A program made the position numbers and the translations under genes. This document shows positions 54,053 through 64,000 of a stretch of DNA of 64,000 nucleotides, in pieces; the stretch's first letter is position 1, and the number at the start of each line of letters is the position of its first letter. The stretch lies in assembly GCF_006716565.1 (NCBI RefSeq), contig NZ_VFPG01000001.1, positions 4,650,001 through 4,714,000 of the forward strand, in the 5' to 3' direction. The notes under the pieces were generated by a model. The model saw nothing but the letters and a program-made list of their open reading frames with translations, was not told the origin of the DNA and did no database searches. This stretch comes from Nocardia bhagyanarayanae. Its GTDB lineage: Bacteria; Actinomycetota; Actinomycetes; Mycobacteriales; Mycobacteriaceae.

Positions 54053-57000
54053 GTGACGCTGGTGCGCGGCAGGTCCGACGACGACCGCCCGGCCATCTCG
54101 GTGCTCGGGCCGCTGGAAGTGCGCGGCCTGGACGGCGCCCGCCTCGACATCCCGGCGCGCAAACACGCCGAGCTCTTGGTCATCCTCGCGGCCGAACGCA
54201 CCGCCCGCAGCGCGCCCTACCTCTGCGAATTGCTCTGGCGGGGCAGCCCGCCGGAGAGCGCCCTCGTCACGCTGCAGGGCTACGTCTCACGGTTGCGCCG
54301 GACGCTGCGCCCACTGCCGGAATTCCGGATCGAGACCAGCCCGAACGGCTACGTGCTTCGGTGCGGCGGATCCGGCACCGACCTCGACCTGCTCGACACG
54401 CTGTCCAGGGACGCCCGCGCGGCGCACGCCGACGGTGACGTCGGACGAACCGTCGATCTGCTCGAACGCGCCTTGCGGCTGTGGCGCGGCGAGGCGCTCT
54501 GCGATGTCGACGACGTCGCCGAACTCGCTCCCGAGCGGGCGCGTCTGACCGAGCTGCGATCGGAACTCGTCGAGATGTGCGCCGAGGGATTGATCGTGCT
54601 CGGCCGCGCCCGGCACGCGGTCACCCTGCTCACCGACGAATGCGAGCGGCATCCGCAGCGGGAGGGCACGGCACGGCTGCTGGCGCTGGCACTGCGCGAC
54701 TGCGGACGGGTCTCGGAGGCGCTCGACGTTCTCGGTCGATTGCGACGCTCGCTGCGGGAGGATTTCGGGCTGGATCCCGCGCCCGACACCGTCCGGGTCG
54801 AGAACGAGATCCGCAACCCGGCCGAACCCGTGGCGGCTCCGGCGGAACGGTCGGCCCTCGTGGGACGTGCCGACGTCGCCGCTGTCTTCGATCGTGCGTG
54901 GAACCGGTCGCGGCGGGGACTGACCGTCGTGACGGTGCGCGGCGCACCCGGCATCGGCAAGACGGCCGTCGTCGAGGACGCCGTACGACGCCACGGCGAC
55001 ACGGCCTTCCGCACCGCGGGGGTCGGCGGGACGGGCGCCTCGGCGTTTGCGACGCTGATGCCGTGGCTGGATCAGGCCGCGCTGGCCGGACGCGCCGTGC
55101 CGGACGTCCCGACACCGCGTGCGCTCGCCGCGCTGTTCGCCGACGTGGCGCGGGAGACCGGACACGTGATCGCGGTCATCGATGACGTGCAGTGGGCCGA
55201 TCCCGACTCGGTTCGGATGATCGCGGCGGCCATGCGAGTGCTGCGCGCCCATCCCGTCCTGCTGTATCTCACGGTTCGCCCCGAGCCGCTCTCGGCGGAG
55301 GTCGGCTTTCTCCAATCCGCGGGCGCCCATGTCGTGGTGGACCTGCCGCCCCTGTCCGACGCGGCCGTGGACGAGTTGGTGCGCGCCGAGCTCGGTTCGG
55401 CCGGTCCGGAGGTGCGTGCCCAGATCATCGAGTCGAGCGCGGGCAGCCCGTTCGTCGCGGCGCAACTGTGCGATCTCGTTCGGGCGGGCGGCCCCTTGGA
55501 CGTCGGGGGCGCGGCCCCCGAGATCACGACGGCGAAGCTGTCCGCTGTCTCGACCTCGGCGCGAGCGCTCGCCGAAGTGCTGGCCGTGATCGGTACGCGC
55601 GCGTCGATCGGACTGGTCGCCGCCGCCGACGGCGCGCCACGATTCGACGATCGGATCGGCGAACTCGTCGCCGCGCGGGTGGTCGCGCTCGCCGACGGCG
55701 CCGTCGCCTTCGAGCACGAACTCGTGCGCGATGCCGTGCTCGCCACCATCGGTGAAGTGCGGACAGCGCTGTTGCACAGGCGAATCGCGGACGCGCTGGC
55801 CGACCTGCGACCGGATGCGCTCACGGCGCAAGCACGGCATCGCAGCGCCGCCGCCCTCGATTCACTGGATTCCGCTGCGGCGCATGCCTGTTCGGTCGCG
55901 GCCCAGGACGCGCTGCGGCGGGACGCGCCCACCGAGTGCGCCGAACTCGCCGCCCGCGGGCTACGGCACGCCGATCCGGGTGACGCGGAGTTGCTGATCG
56001 AATTGGATCGGCTCGCCGGACAGGCGCATCACCGTCTCGGCCACTACGACGCGGCCGCCGCGTCCTTCGACCGCGCCGGGCGGCGCTGCGCCGAACGCAG
56101 CGATTGGTCCGGTCTGGCGCGGACCGCGCTGCTGGCCGCGCCGCGCGGCGTAGCCGGCTACTTCTCCGGATACGGTGTGGTGCACGCGGGTTCGTCGGCG
56201 CTACGGGCGCAGGCGCTGGCGCATCGCCTCGATCTCGACGCCGAGCTGGTCGCCGAGGCGGAAGCGATCGAGGCCGCGGACCGCGCGATCCACGGTCTGC
56301 CGGGGGATTTCGACGCGCTGGCCGAGGCACGGGCGCGCAGCGCACCCGACAGCGGGTCGTGGCCCCAGGTACTGCTGGCCGAATTCCTGTGCACCTGGGG
56401 TCCGGCAACCGTCGCCGACCGGCGCAAGATCGCCGAGGAACTGGAGGAACTCGCGGGCCACGACCGCACGGCGCGGGCGACCGCGGTCCATCTGCGCCGC
56501 GTCTGTGCGCTGGAAGCGGGCGATATGCGGCTGGTCCGCCGGTTGTCGGCCGAATTCGCCCGGCTCGCCTCGGCCGACGACATCGACCTCGCGGCCACGC
56601 AGCTGTGGTGGCAAGTGATGCTCGCCGTGCTACGCGGCGACTACCGGGAGTCGCAGGCGCTGATGACACGCTTCGCCGATGATCTCGGCGCGGTCGACGG
56701 TCACGCCCGGCTGCTCGCCGAAGTCTCTGCGCTGACGAGCAATTCGATCGAGCTGTGGCATCGCGGACGGCTCGGCGAGGTACTCGCCGAAGTGGACCGG
56801 ATGGCTCAGGACTTCGACGAGGACTTCGCGCTCGTGGTCGCGATGGCCGCGGCGGAGATCGATGACCACGAGCGCGCGCTGTCGACGATCGAGTCGATCA
56901 TCGCCCTGCCCGGGAGGTTGCACGGCCCGCGCCTGGTCGTGCGGGTGCCACTGCTGGTGGAGGCGCTGCTCACGGTCGGTCGACGCGCGCCGCGCCTGCG

Positions 57001-57253
57001 CGACCGGGTGGTCGAGCTCACCGCCGAACTCGAACCGTTCACCCAGGGGTGGGGCGAGACGCTGATCGTGCAATGGCCCGGGCTCGTGTGTCTCGGTCCG
57101 TCCGGGCTCTACCGTGGTACCGCCCGCGGAATCCTCGGACTTCCCGGCGCACGTGACGAGGTGATCGCCGCGCGGCACCGGGCGCGTCTGCTCGGCGCGC
57201 GGCCCTACGAATCGCGCGCCGCGGACCGTCTGACGTGCTGGCCGTTCGCCTGA
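54053..57253 (+). CDS. SARP/AfsR-type regulator with AAA ATPase and TPR-like C-terminus
   Basis: 1,066 aa. N-terminal OmpR-type winged helix (ISVLGPLEVRGLDGARLDIPARKHAELLVILAA, about 10-90), bacterial transcriptional activation domain (TVDLLERALRLWRGEALCDV to about 245), an ATPase with Walker A GAPGIGKT at 297-304 and Walker B VIAVIDDVQWAD, then a long helical region without a LuxR helix-turn-helix. GTG 54053 avoids overlap with the divergent membrane protein. Large SARP-AAA proteins activate antibiotic or other specialised clusters; the NRPS begins 1.9 kb downstream. Confidence 0.88.
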   Translation: MTLVRGRSDDDRPAISVLGPLEVRGLDGARLDIPARKHAELLVILAAERTARSAPYLCELLWRGSPPESALVTLQGYVSRLRRTLRPLPEFRIETSPNGYVLRCGGSGTDLDLLDTLSRDARAAHADGDVGRTVDLLERALRLWRGEALCDVDDVAELAPERARLTELRSELVEMCAEGLIVLGRARHAVTLLTDECERHPQREGTARLLALALRDCGRVSEALDVLGRLRRSLREDFGLDPAPDTVRVENEIRNPAEPVAAPAERSALVGRADVAAVFDRAWNRSRRGLTVVTVRGAPGIGKTAVVEDAVRRHGDTAFRTAGVGGTGASAFATLMPWLDQAALAGRAVPDVPTPRALAALFADVARETGHVIAVIDDVQWADPDSVRMIAAAMRVLRAHPVLLYLTVRPEPLSAEVGFLQSAGAHVVVDLPPLSDAAVDELVRAELGSAGPEVRAQIIESSAGSPFVAAQLCDLVRAGGPLDVGGAAPEITTAKLSAVSTSARALAEVLAVIGTRASIGLVAAADGAPRFDDRIGELVAARVVALADGAVAFEHELVRDAVLATIGEVRTALLHRRIADALADLRPDALTAQARHRSAAALDSLDSAAAHACSVAAQDALRRDAPTECAELAARGLRHADPGDAELLIELDRLAGQAHHRLGHYDAAAASFDRAGRRCAERSDWSGLARTALLAAPRGVAGYFSGYGVVHAGSSALRAQALAHRLDLDAELVAEAEAIEAADRAIHGLPGDFDALAEARARSAPDSGSWPQVLLAEFLCTWGPATVADRRKIAEELEELAGHDRTARATAVHLRRVCALEAGDMRLVRRLSAEFARLASADDIDLAATQLWWQVMLAVLRGDYRESQALMTRFADDLGAVDGHARLLAEVSALTSNSIELWHRGRLGEVLAEVDRMAQDFDEDFALVVAMAAAEIDDHERALSTIESIIALPGRLHGPRLVVRVPLLVEALLTVGRRAPRLRDRVVELTAELEPFTQGWGETLIVQWPGLVCLGPSGLYRGTARGILGLPGARDEVIAARHRARLLGARPYESRAADRLTCWPFA

Positions 57254-57410
57254 GCCGGACGGAGATCGGCCGGTGCCGTCGTTGTCGGTTAGCTCACAGC
57301 CCGGGTATTCATGGTGGGGAAACCGCCGATCCATGAGAGGGTGGACGAGTGAGATCAGGCTTATCGTTGTGATTCGCTTGGCTCATCTACAGAAAAGATG
57401 AAGTAAGCAA

Positions 57411-57614
57411 ATGGCTCAAGGCAGTGTGAAGTGGTTTAACAGCGAGAAGGGCTTCGGCTTCATCGCGCAAGACGGTGGCGGCGCCGACGTCTTCGTTCAT
57501 TACTCCGCCGTGTCCGGCTCGGGATTCAAGTCCCTGGAAGAAGGACAGCGCGTGGAGTTCGAGATCGGTCAGGGCCAGAAGGGCCCGCAGGCGCAGGACG
57601 TCCGCGCGATCTGA
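57411..57614 (+). CDS. cspA: Cold shock protein CspA family
   Basis: 67-aa OB-fold RNA chaperone: [16 protein letters not shown] contains RNP1 (KGFGFI) and DVFVHYSAV is RNP2. The upstream stretch 57254-57410 probably holds a long leader of the sort that controls csp mRNA; ATG 57411 has AAGATGAAG upstream. A textbook terminator follows 14 bases after the stop. Confidence 0.97.
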   Translation: MAQGSVKWFNSEKGFGFIAQDGGGADVFVHYSAVSGSGFKSLEEGQRVEFEIGQGQKGPQAQDVRAI

Positions 57615-57628
57615 GCGACGCAGTAGAC

Positions 57629-57658
57629 GAGCCCCGCATCCTTCGGGATGCGGGGCTC
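57629..57658 (+). terminator. Intrinsic terminator of cspA
   Basis: GAGCCCCGCATCC, TTCG tetraloop, GGATGCGGGGCTC: a perfect 13-bp stem followed by TGCCTTT. The TTCG loop gives exceptional hairpin stability. Confidence 0.95.
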
Positions 57659-57718
57659 TGCCTTTCTCGGCGGTAAGAAGGTGTGTTCGACGGGGTGCCC
57701 GGTTTGGATCGCCACGCC

Positions 57719-58551
57719 TCAGAAGGCGGCTTCGTCGAGTTCCATGATCGCGGTGTCGATCTCGGACAGGACGGCCCGATCAGCGCTCAGTCGCGGCAGC
57801 ACTGTCCTGGCGAAGAACGACGCGACCGCGACCTTGCCTTCGTAGAAGGCGCGATCGGCGCCGCCGTTGCCGGAATCCAGTACCGTGATCGCGATCTCGG
57901 CGGCGACGAGCAGACGCCATCCGATCAACAGGTCGCCTACGGCGAGGAGGAAACGCACCGACTCCAAGCCGATCTTGTACAGCTCGGCGGGGTTTTCCCG
58001 CGCGTCGATCAGGTGTTGGGTGAGCACGCCCGCCATCGCCTGTACGTCCTGCAGGGCGGTGGCGAGCAGGATCTTCTCGGCCTTCAGGCGGTCGTTGCCC
58101 GCGACATGGGCCAGTGCCACCCCGCGGTCGCGAGCGATTTTGCGGAAGAAGAAGTCCTGCGCCTGGATCGCGGTGGTGCCCTCGTAGAGGCCCACTGGCG
58201 TTGCTCCTCGGTGCCGATGCTGTGGATGATGTCGGCCATGCTGGGCCCGGCCGCGTACATGAACGCGGCAGGCTGGGCTCCGAGCACGAATTCAATGATG
58301 GCCCAACTCAACATCCGCGGGGCGGGAATGCCGCCGATGGCCTCGGTTTTGCCGATGCGCCACCACTCGCCGTCGTACCAGGCGTGCACCGAGCGCTTGA
58401 ACCCGTCGGGCAATCGCACCGAATGCGTCGCCGGATCGAAGACCGGCGGATTGCGGTCGGTCTCGGCGAAGGAATCGGCGACCGGCCCATCGGCCCTGCC
58501 TTCCGACCCTTCTCGGCTGATCACCGAGATGTGCCGGGCGCACTTGTTCAC
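57719..58551 (-). pseudogene. FadE-type acyl-CoA dehydrogenase with internal deletion
   Basis: Two pieces of one acyl-CoA dehydrogenase in different frames. The upstream piece reads [62 protein letters not shown]; the other resumes at [22 protein letters not shown] and runs to IMELDEAAF. The join is near 58192-58195. About 350 codons with the FAD and substrate sites and the catalytic base are missing, and the first about 70 residues are gone. The intact relative would be about 610 aa and oxidise medium/long acyl-CoA. Confidence 0.9.
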
Positions 58552-58659
58552 GCCCAGCCGAAATTCTGCCAGGCGGCCCGCTCGCGAGGCAGTCGTAAGT
58601 TACTGATCATTAGACGGCGTCTTTTGGACGTGACGCGCGAACTAAAGGAGTACTTCTCG

Positions 58660-58731
58660 ATGAACAGCCGCGATTTCACCACACGGCGCAGTAGCGCCGC
58701 GCGGATGAACCGGCGTGTGGGATCGGCTTGA
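58660..58731 (+). CDS. Possible 23-aa leader peptide
   Basis: ATG 58660 behind AAAGGAG encodes MNSRDFTTRRSSAARMNRRV plus GSA, then TGA. Arginine- and serine-rich, no similarity recognised. It could be a leader ORF for the NRPS transcript, or chance; the ribosome site is its only support. Confidence 0.35.
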   Translation: MNSRDFTTRRSSAARMNRRVGSA

Positions 58732-59123
58732 CGGGACTGTTCAGGCGAATGTTAGCCAACCCATTGCTGCTGTCTCGGTCCGAAGTGCTCCTTCGCGCTC
58801 GTGGGAAACTTCGTGCCAGGTTACGGTCGTCTTGACCTTGTCGCAAGATCCTGCGCTATATTTGCTGCGAGACGCTGTATCGTATCCAAAACTGTGACCT
58901 CAGTCCTGGGCCTCGCGCCCCAGGTGACCTGACAATGGGGCGGATGACGGAGACGTCCGGCCGGTGAGACGCTGTTCGGCGATCGGTTACCGATCGCCAT
59001 GATTTTCCTGAGCATGCATTCCGGTTGTCGTAATCATGTTGCAAACCACTAACAATCCGATATAGGCAACCTTACGGCAATACAACTGAGCTCCTGAAAT
59101 GAACGATATCGTCGGAGGTCGAA
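58732..59123 (+). promoter_or_regulatory. NRPS upstream region
   Basis: 392 bp without a recognised gene, markedly richer in A/T than its surroundings (ATATTTGCTGC near 58858, AACAATCCGATATAGG near 59049). It presumably holds the NRPS promoter; GGAGG at 59114-59118 is the ribosome site. No convincing iron box was found. Some of the space may be an untranslated leader. Confidence 0.5.
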
Positions 59124-62100
59124 ATGGGCCGAAAGCGTGGCATCGAAGGCAGTCGGGACCGGTCGAAAAGGTCGGAGATCAGCTCATCAGGTTGTTTCGG
59201 AAGCCCGGATATGGATTCCAGGGCCAACTCCGACGGTAATGGACACGCACGGCGTCCAGCGCCCGGCATCCTTCCACTGACAGCGGCCCAGCGGGGTATC
59301 TGGTTCGCCCAGCATCTAGCGGAATCGTCGCCGATATCCGTAGCCCAATACGTCGATATCGTGGGCGAGTTGGACGCGGAATTGCTCGCCGAGGCCTGCC
59401 GAACCGCCAGCCGTGAGTTCGGCTCGGGGCATATGCGCCTGATCGAGGTCGATGGAGAGCCGCGTCAGTTCATCGACCAGGAACGTGGACCTCGTGTGTC
59501 GATAATGGACTTGCGCCGACACGCCGATCCGGTTGCGACTGCGCACGAAATCATGGCTCAGGACTATTCTGCCCCGCTGGACCTGCTGCACGACGACCTG
59601 ATGGTGAGCATTGTGTTCCAGGTCGGCGCGAACCATTTCCTATGGTATCAAAGGGCGCACCATATCGCGCTCGACGGATTCGCCGCGGTATCCGTGCTGC
59701 ACCGGATAACCGAGCTGTACAACGCGTGGGTGAGGTCCGAGGAAGCGCCGCCGTGCGCGGCGGAGGACCTAAGGGTCGTCGTCGAGCAGGACCTGGCCTA
59801 CCGCGGTTCGGAGCGTTTCGACAACGACCGCAGATACTGGTCGGAGCATCTGGCGGGGGCGCCGCCCGTCGTCAGCCTTTCCGGTCGCATGGCCAAGGCC
59901 ACCATTCACCCGACGCTGGTCAGCACCGAATTGCCCGAGGCCACAGCACATTTGCTGGAAAACGCCGTATTCGGACACGGCCCGAGCGTCACACCGACCA
60001 TCGTCGCGGCGTTTGCCGCTTACCTCGCGCGGATGACCGGCAGCGACGAGGTTTTGCTGAGCCTGCCGGTTTCGGGTCGGCACTCCGCCGTGCTGCGCCG
60101 TTCCGGAGGAATGGTGGCGAATGTCGTTCCGCTGCGCGTCCGGGTCGCGGGCCGCAGCGTCGGTGAGTTGATCGCCGCTGTGCTGAGCGAGTTGACGAGT
60201 GCGCTTCGGCGGCAGCGTTATCGCCAAGAGGACATATTCCACGATATGGGGATCGCGCGCGACGAGGCGGCATCCTTCGGGCCGGCGGTGAACCTCATGA
60301 TGGTCGAGAACGAGGTCGTGCTCGGCGACACGACAGGCCGCCTGCATGTTCTCACCTCGGGCCCTACCGCCGACCTTTTCGTCAATATCTATCCGGGCGC
60401 GGGCAAAGACAGTACGCATATCGACTTCCAAGGCAACCCGAATGCTTACAGTCGTGCGGAACTCGCCGGTCACCATCGCCGGTTTCTCATGTTCCTGCAC
60501 GAGTTCCTGGCCGGGGGAGCGGAATGTCCGATCAGCGCGCTTCCGTTGCTGGAAGCACGGGAACGATCCGCGCTGCTGCCCGTGCGTGGGCCGCACGGGG
60601 TCGAAACACGGTTGCTCCCAGACATTCTGACCGAGAGCGCACGCCGAAACCGGAGTGCGTGCGCGATCGCCTCGGCCGGGCGGACGATGACGTATGGCGA
60701 GCTGGACGCCAGATCGACCCGGCTGGCCCGGCATCTGATCACTCTGGGTTGTGGGCCGGACACGGCGGTGGCGATCATGCTGTCCCGCTCGGTCGAGTCG
60801 ATCGTGGCGACGTGGGCGGTCGCGAAATGCGGCGCGGCGTTCGTCCAATTGGACCCCGAGTACCCGCCGACGCGGATAGACCACATCATCGCCGACAGCG
60901 GCGCGACAGTGGCGATCACGGTCGACGCCCTGCGCGGGCGGCTCCCGCAAGCGATTCACGGTGTGGTTCTCGACGACGCCGCGATACTGGGGGCATGCGA
61001 CGCTGCGAGCGGGCCGATCACCGACGACGACCGTATCCGTCCACTGCGGCCGTCCAACATCGCCTACATCACCTATACCTCGGGTTCGACCGGTAAGCCG
61101 AAGGGAGTCCAGGTCACCCACACCGGCCTCGCGAATCTCGTTGCCGACCGCGCCGCCACGTACGGCATCGATACGACATCCCGTGTGTCCTACGCGCTCT
61201 CGCCGAGTTTCGACGCGTCGCTCGAACAGTTTCTGACCTGCTTCGCGAGCGGAGCCACGCTGGTGATCGTGCCGCCCGAGGTGACCGGCGGTGAGCCGCT
61301 CGCGCGACTGCTCGCCGACGAGCGCGTGACCCACCTGACGCTGACCCCCGCGATGCTGGCGACCGTGGACCCGCGTCCGGCGACCGACTTGCGGGTGGTC
61401 GTGGTCGGTGGCGACGTATGCCCGCCGCACGTCATCGAGCGGTGGACCCATTCGTTGTCCATGTACAACGAATACGGTCCTACCGAGACCACCGTGACCG
61501 CCGTCGGCGCCAGGCTGAGACCCGGCCGCGCCCACACGGTCGGTGGACCCCTCCGTGGCGTCTCGGCGATGGTGTTGGACCGAACGCTCCAGCCGGTGCC
61601 CAAGGGCAGCGCGGGCGAGTTGTATCTCGCCGGACCGGGATTGGCCCGCGGATACAGCCGGCTGCCCGTCGAAACCGCCGCCCGGTTCGTCGCCGATCCG
61701 TACGGCGACGCCGGCGAGCGGATGTACCGGACGGGCGACATCGCGCGCTGGACCGGCGACGACGCCGAGATGGCGCTGGAATTGCTGGGGCGCAGCGATT
61801 TTCAGGTCAAGATCCGCGGATACCGGATCGAGCCGGGTGAGATCGACGCCGCGCTCACCACCCACGACGACGTGGATCTCTCCGTCACGGTGCCGGTGCG
61901 GAACAATGTCGGCACGACCGTGCTGGCGTCGTATGTCGTCCCGGTCGGCGGCCGTCGCATCGATCCGCTCGAACTCGAGCGCTTCGCCCGCGATTCGCTT
62001 CCACCGCACTTGGTTCCGGCAGTGATCCTCGCGGTGGACGCGCTCCCGACGAACGCTTTCGGCAAGGTCGATCGGCATGCTCTGCCGAAGCCCGAATTCG

Positions 62101-64000
62101 GGATCGCGACGGTCGGCCGGGCACCGGCGACGGCTCGGGAGAAGACGGTCGCCAAGCTGTTTTCCGAGGTGCTCGGCGTGCCCCGGGTCGGGGCGGACGA
62201 CAGCTTCTTCGCACTCGGCGGCGACAGCATTCTGTCGATCCGGTTGGTGGCGCGGGCCAAGGCCGAGGGCCTGAGTTTCTCCACACAGGACGTGTTCGTG
62301 CACAAGACCGTCGCGGGCCTGGCGGCGACGGCGACGGAAGTCGTCGACACCTTCCAGCTGGCCGAGTTGCCCGGCGCGGGCGTAGGCCCGATGCCGTTGT
62401 CGCCGATCATGCGCGCGATGCTCGAGCGGGGTCACTACGACCGATTCGCGCAGGCCGCGCTCGTGCAGCTGCCCGAGGGGATCGATCGAGCCGGTCTCGT
62501 GCGCGTACTGGGATCGCTGCTGGACCGCCACGACATGTTGCGCGCGGTGCTGCGCGGCGGCGATTCGGTCGATCGGTACGTCGAGGTACTCGAGCGGGAA
62601 GCCGTCGACCCCGACGCCGTGCTCGTCGACGTCCGGCTCGATCGACGTGACGCCGCCGAAATCGACCGCCACCTACAGAAGGCCGCGGATCGCTTGGATC
62701 CGGGTAGCGGTGTGCTCGTGCAGGCCGTCTGGATTCGGGATCGCGACGGGTCGGGTCCCGACCTGATGTGGCTGGTGGTCCACCATCTCGCCGTCGACGC
62801 GGTCTCCTGGCGCATCATCCTCGCCGACCTCGCCAAGGCCTGGTCGCAAATCTCCGGCGGTGAGGCGCATTTCGGCCCCGCCACCACGTCGTTCCGGCGG
62901 TGGGTGCACGGCCTGGTCGTGCAGGCGCCGGGCAGGCGGTCGGCGGAGCTCGAACTGTGGAAAGGCGTGCTCGAGCGCGGCGAGCAGCTACTCGGATCGC
63001 GCCGTCTGCGGCCGGATCGTGACGTCGGAGCCACGGCGGGCCGGGTCCGTCAGCGCATCCCGGCAGCGGTCGCCGAGTCGGTTCTCATCACCATCCCGGA
63101 CCGCTTCCACTGCAGCGCCAACGAACCGCTGCTGACGGCCCTGGTACTGGCACTGGGTGAGTGGCGGCGCAGGCGCGGCACGGCGGCGGCCGCCGGAGAG
63201 TTGATCTCGCTGGAGGGACACGGCCGCGAGGAGCGAGCGGTGTCCGGCGCGGATCTCAGCGCCACGGTGGGCTGGTTCACCACCCGCTTCCCGGTCCGAA
63301 TCTGCTGGGAGAAGATCGATCTCGACGACGCGCTGGCCGGCGGTCCGAGTGCGGGACACGCGATCAAGCAGGTGAAGGAGCAGCTGCGCGCGGTGCCCGA
63401 CAACGGCATCGGCTATCAAATGCTGCGTTGTCTCGATCCCAAGGGGAGTGCCGAGCTCGAAGGCCTGCCCGAACCGCAGATCAGCTTCAACTACCTCGGG
63501 CGGGTGGGCGTCGGTGAACACTCGGGCCCGTGGGCGCCCACCACCGAATTCACCGCGCTGACCGCGACGAGCGATCCGGCGATGGCGCTGGCCGCCGTCC
63601 TCGACATCAACGCGATCGCCGAGGAAGGTAGCGACGGACCCGAACTCGACGTGACGTGGGAGTTCGCCTCGCAGGTGTTGGGTGGCGACGAGGTCGACGA
63701 ACTCGCCGGGCTGTGGGCACGAGCCTTGCTGGCGCTGGCCGATCACGTCCGATACGACACCAGACCGGGTTTCACCCCGTCCGACTTCCCGCTCACCGCG
63801 GTATCGCAGCGCGATATCGACAACTGGCTGCGGGAATATCCGTCGATGACCGATGTGTGGCCGCTCACCGCCCTGCAGTCCGGGTTGCTGTTCCACACGA
63901 TCTACGACCGGGACGGCGACGACGGTTACATCGTGCAGGCGGCGCTGACCTTTGCCGGGCCGGTGGACGCGGAACGGATGCGGCGGGCCGCGCAGGTGCT
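59124..64000 (+). CDS. Non-ribosomal peptide synthetase, C-A-T-E-C..., 3' end outside window
   Basis: Open from ATG 59124 (GGAGG five bases before) to the window edge, giving 1,625 residues. First condensation domain with HHIALDG (His179-Gly185); adenylation domain with core A3 [11 protein letters not shown] (about residue 651) and NEYGPTET; carrier domain LGGDSIL with phosphopantetheine Ser1035; epimerase with [10 protein letters not shown] (about 1220), EGHGREE, TVGWFT and NYLGR (1456); a second condensation domain begins at [14 protein letters not shown] (1579). The epimerase means the first residue is delivered in D form. The first C domain resembles EntF ([13 protein letters not shown]), suggesting an acyl or aryl starter. 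Product unknown. Confidence 0.95.
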   Translation, partial: MGRKRGIEGSRDRSKRSEISSSGCFGSPDMDSRANSDGNGHARRPAPGILPLTAAQRGIWFAQHLAESSPISVAQYVDIVGELDAELLAEACRTASREFGSGHMRLIEVDGEPRQFIDQERGPRVSIMDLRRHADPVATAHEIMAQDYSAPLDLLHDDLMVSIVFQVGANHFLWYQRAHHIALDGFAAVSVLHRITELYNAWVRSEEAPPCAAEDLRVVVEQDLAYRGSERFDNDRRYWSEHLAGAPPVVSLSGRMAKATIHPTLVSTELPEATAHLLENAVFGHGPSVTPTIVAAFAAYLARMTGSDEVLLSLPVSGRHSAVLRRSGGMVANVVPLRVRVAGRSVGELIAAVLSELTSALRRQRYRQEDIFHDMGIARDEAASFGPAVNLMMVENEVVLGDTTGRLHVLTSGPTADLFVNIYPGAGKDSTHIDFQGNPNAYSRAELAGHHRRFLMFLHEFLAGGAECPISALPLLEARERSALLPVRGPHGVETRLLPDILTESARRNRSACAIASAGRTMTYGELDARSTRLARHLITLGCGPDTAVAIMLSRSVESIVATWAVAKCGAAFVQLDPEYPPTRIDHIIADSGATVAITVDALRGRLPQAIHGVVLDDAAILGACDAASGPITDDDRIRPLRPSNIAYITYTSGSTGKPKGVQVTHTGLANLVADRAATYGIDTTSRVSYALSPSFDASLEQFLTCFASGATLVIVPPEVTGGEPLARLLADERVTHLTLTPAMLATVDPRPATDLRVVVVGGDVCPPHVIERWTHSLSMYNEYGPTETTVTAVGARLRPGRAHTVGGPLRGVSAMVLDRTLQPVPKGSAGELYLAGPGLARGYSRLPVETAARFVADPYGDAGERMYRTGDIARWTGDDAEMALELLGRSDFQVKIRGYRIEPGEIDAALTTHDDVDLSVTVPVRNNVGTTVLASYVVPVGGRRIDPLELERFARDSLPPHLVPAVILAVDALPTNAFGKVDRHALPKPEFGIATVGRAPATAREKTVAKLFSEVLGVPRVGADDSFFALGGDSILSIRLVARAKAEGLSFSTQDVFVHKTVAGLAATATEVVDTFQLAELPGAGVGPMPLSPIMRAMLERGHYDRFAQAALVQLPEGIDRAGLVRVLGSLLDRHDMLRAVLRGGDSVDRYVEVLEREAVDPDAVLVDVRLDRRDAAEIDRHLQKAADRLDPGSGVLVQAVWIRDRDGSGPDLMWLVVHHLAVDAVSWRIILADLAKAWSQISGGEAHFGPATTSFRRWVHGLVVQAPGRRSAELELWKGVLERGEQLLGSRRLRPDRDVGATAGRVRQRIPAAVAESVLITIPDRFHCSANEPLLTALVLALGEWRRRRGTAAAAGELISLEGHGREERAVSGADLSATVGWFTTRFPVRICWEKIDLDDALAGGPSAGHAIKQVKEQLRAVPDNGIGYQMLRCLDPKGSAELEGLPEPQISFNYLGRVGVGEHSGPWAPTTEFTALTATSDPAMALAAVLDINAIAEEGSDGPELDVTWEFASQVLGGDEVDELAGLWARALLALADHVRYDTRPGFTPSDFPLTAVSQRDIDNWLREYPSMTDVWPLTALQSGLLFHTIYDRDGDDGYIVQAALTFAGPVDAERMRRAAQV

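Noticed and set aside
59049..59085. IdeR/iron-box-like sequence upstream of the NRPS (TATAGGCAACCTTACGGCAA)
   Set aside because: Only partial agreement with the TTAGGTTAGSCTAACCTAA consensus and no symmetry; not reported as an iron box.
59769..62672. 967-codon open frame on the minus strand
   Set aside because: It is antisense to the NRPS, has Arg/His/Gln-rich composition with no domain, and the plus frame carries all NRPS core motifs.

Overview
The window is chromosomal DNA of a very high G+C, mycolic-acid-type actinobacterium, most likely Nocardia or a close relative. This rests on a wax ester synthase/DGAT, a TIGR00027-type methyltransferase, a mycothiol-dependent maleylpyruvate isomerase-family protein, a Ddn-like (F420) protein, a furA-katG pair with the mycobacterial promoter layout, frequent GTG starts and many ATGA/GTGA overlaps. 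No rRNA, tRNA, CRISPR array, insertion sequence or phage gene was recognised.

Layout. 1-8.8 kb: a GMC oxidoreductase (cut by the window edge) coupled to an aldehyde dehydrogenase, then an AraC regulator and an operon of an alpha/beta hydrolase with two half-size ABC exporters resembling the IrtAB/YbtPQ siderophore pair. 8.9-16.3 kb: universal stress protein, SDR, mycothiol-dependent enzyme, zinc alcohol dehydrogenase, then an XRE-cupin regulator divergent from a class II aldolase / DapA-like pair, and a PadR / Ddn-like pair. 16.5-23.3 kb: a lipid block (SDR, small anchored protein, WS/DGAT), an XRE regulator, then a four-gene run (56-aa ribbon-helix-helix protein, VOC protein, methyltransferase, PAS-ANTAR) behind a striking array of four 8-bp CTAGCNNN units, and a UbiE-like methyltransferase. 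23.4-26.8 kb: an HspR-like regulator divergent from Hsp20, several small conserved proteins, a P-loop kinase-like protein and hemerythrin. 26.9-28.1 kb is decayed: a TetR remnant and an SDR with an internal deletion. 28.2-33.6 kb: TetR with a 12-bp perfect operator, a membrane protein, and katG-furA.

33.9-45.6 kb: secreted peptidase, secreted GH1 glycosidase, L,D-transpeptidase, HEAT-repeat protein, fasciclin lipoprotein, a MerR regulator with a B12-binding-like domain and an SDR-DUF2867 gene (the last two share the same 11-bp-period direct repeat in their promoters), a metallophosphoesterase and an orphan trpB. 45.8-54 kb: a copper-type (CsoR box) His-rich protein with an MFS transporter, an ArsR/SRPBCC pair, a methyltransferase, an MFS transporter divergent from an ArsR-rhodanese regulator, and a DNase I-fold protein. 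54-58.6 kb: a SARP-type regulator, a cold-shock protein with a clean terminator, and a FadE pseudogene. 59.1-64 kb: the first 1,625 residues of a non-ribosomal peptide synthetase (C-A-T-E-C, running off the window).

The main theme is many small regulator/target modules, most with a visible inverted or direct repeat in the control region. The most noteworthy are the CTAGC array, the CGATGCA-N4-CGATGCA pair in two promoters, the CsoR box, and the NRPS whose first condensation domain looks EntF-like. Three genes share a decay style in which an internal segment has been excised out of frame.
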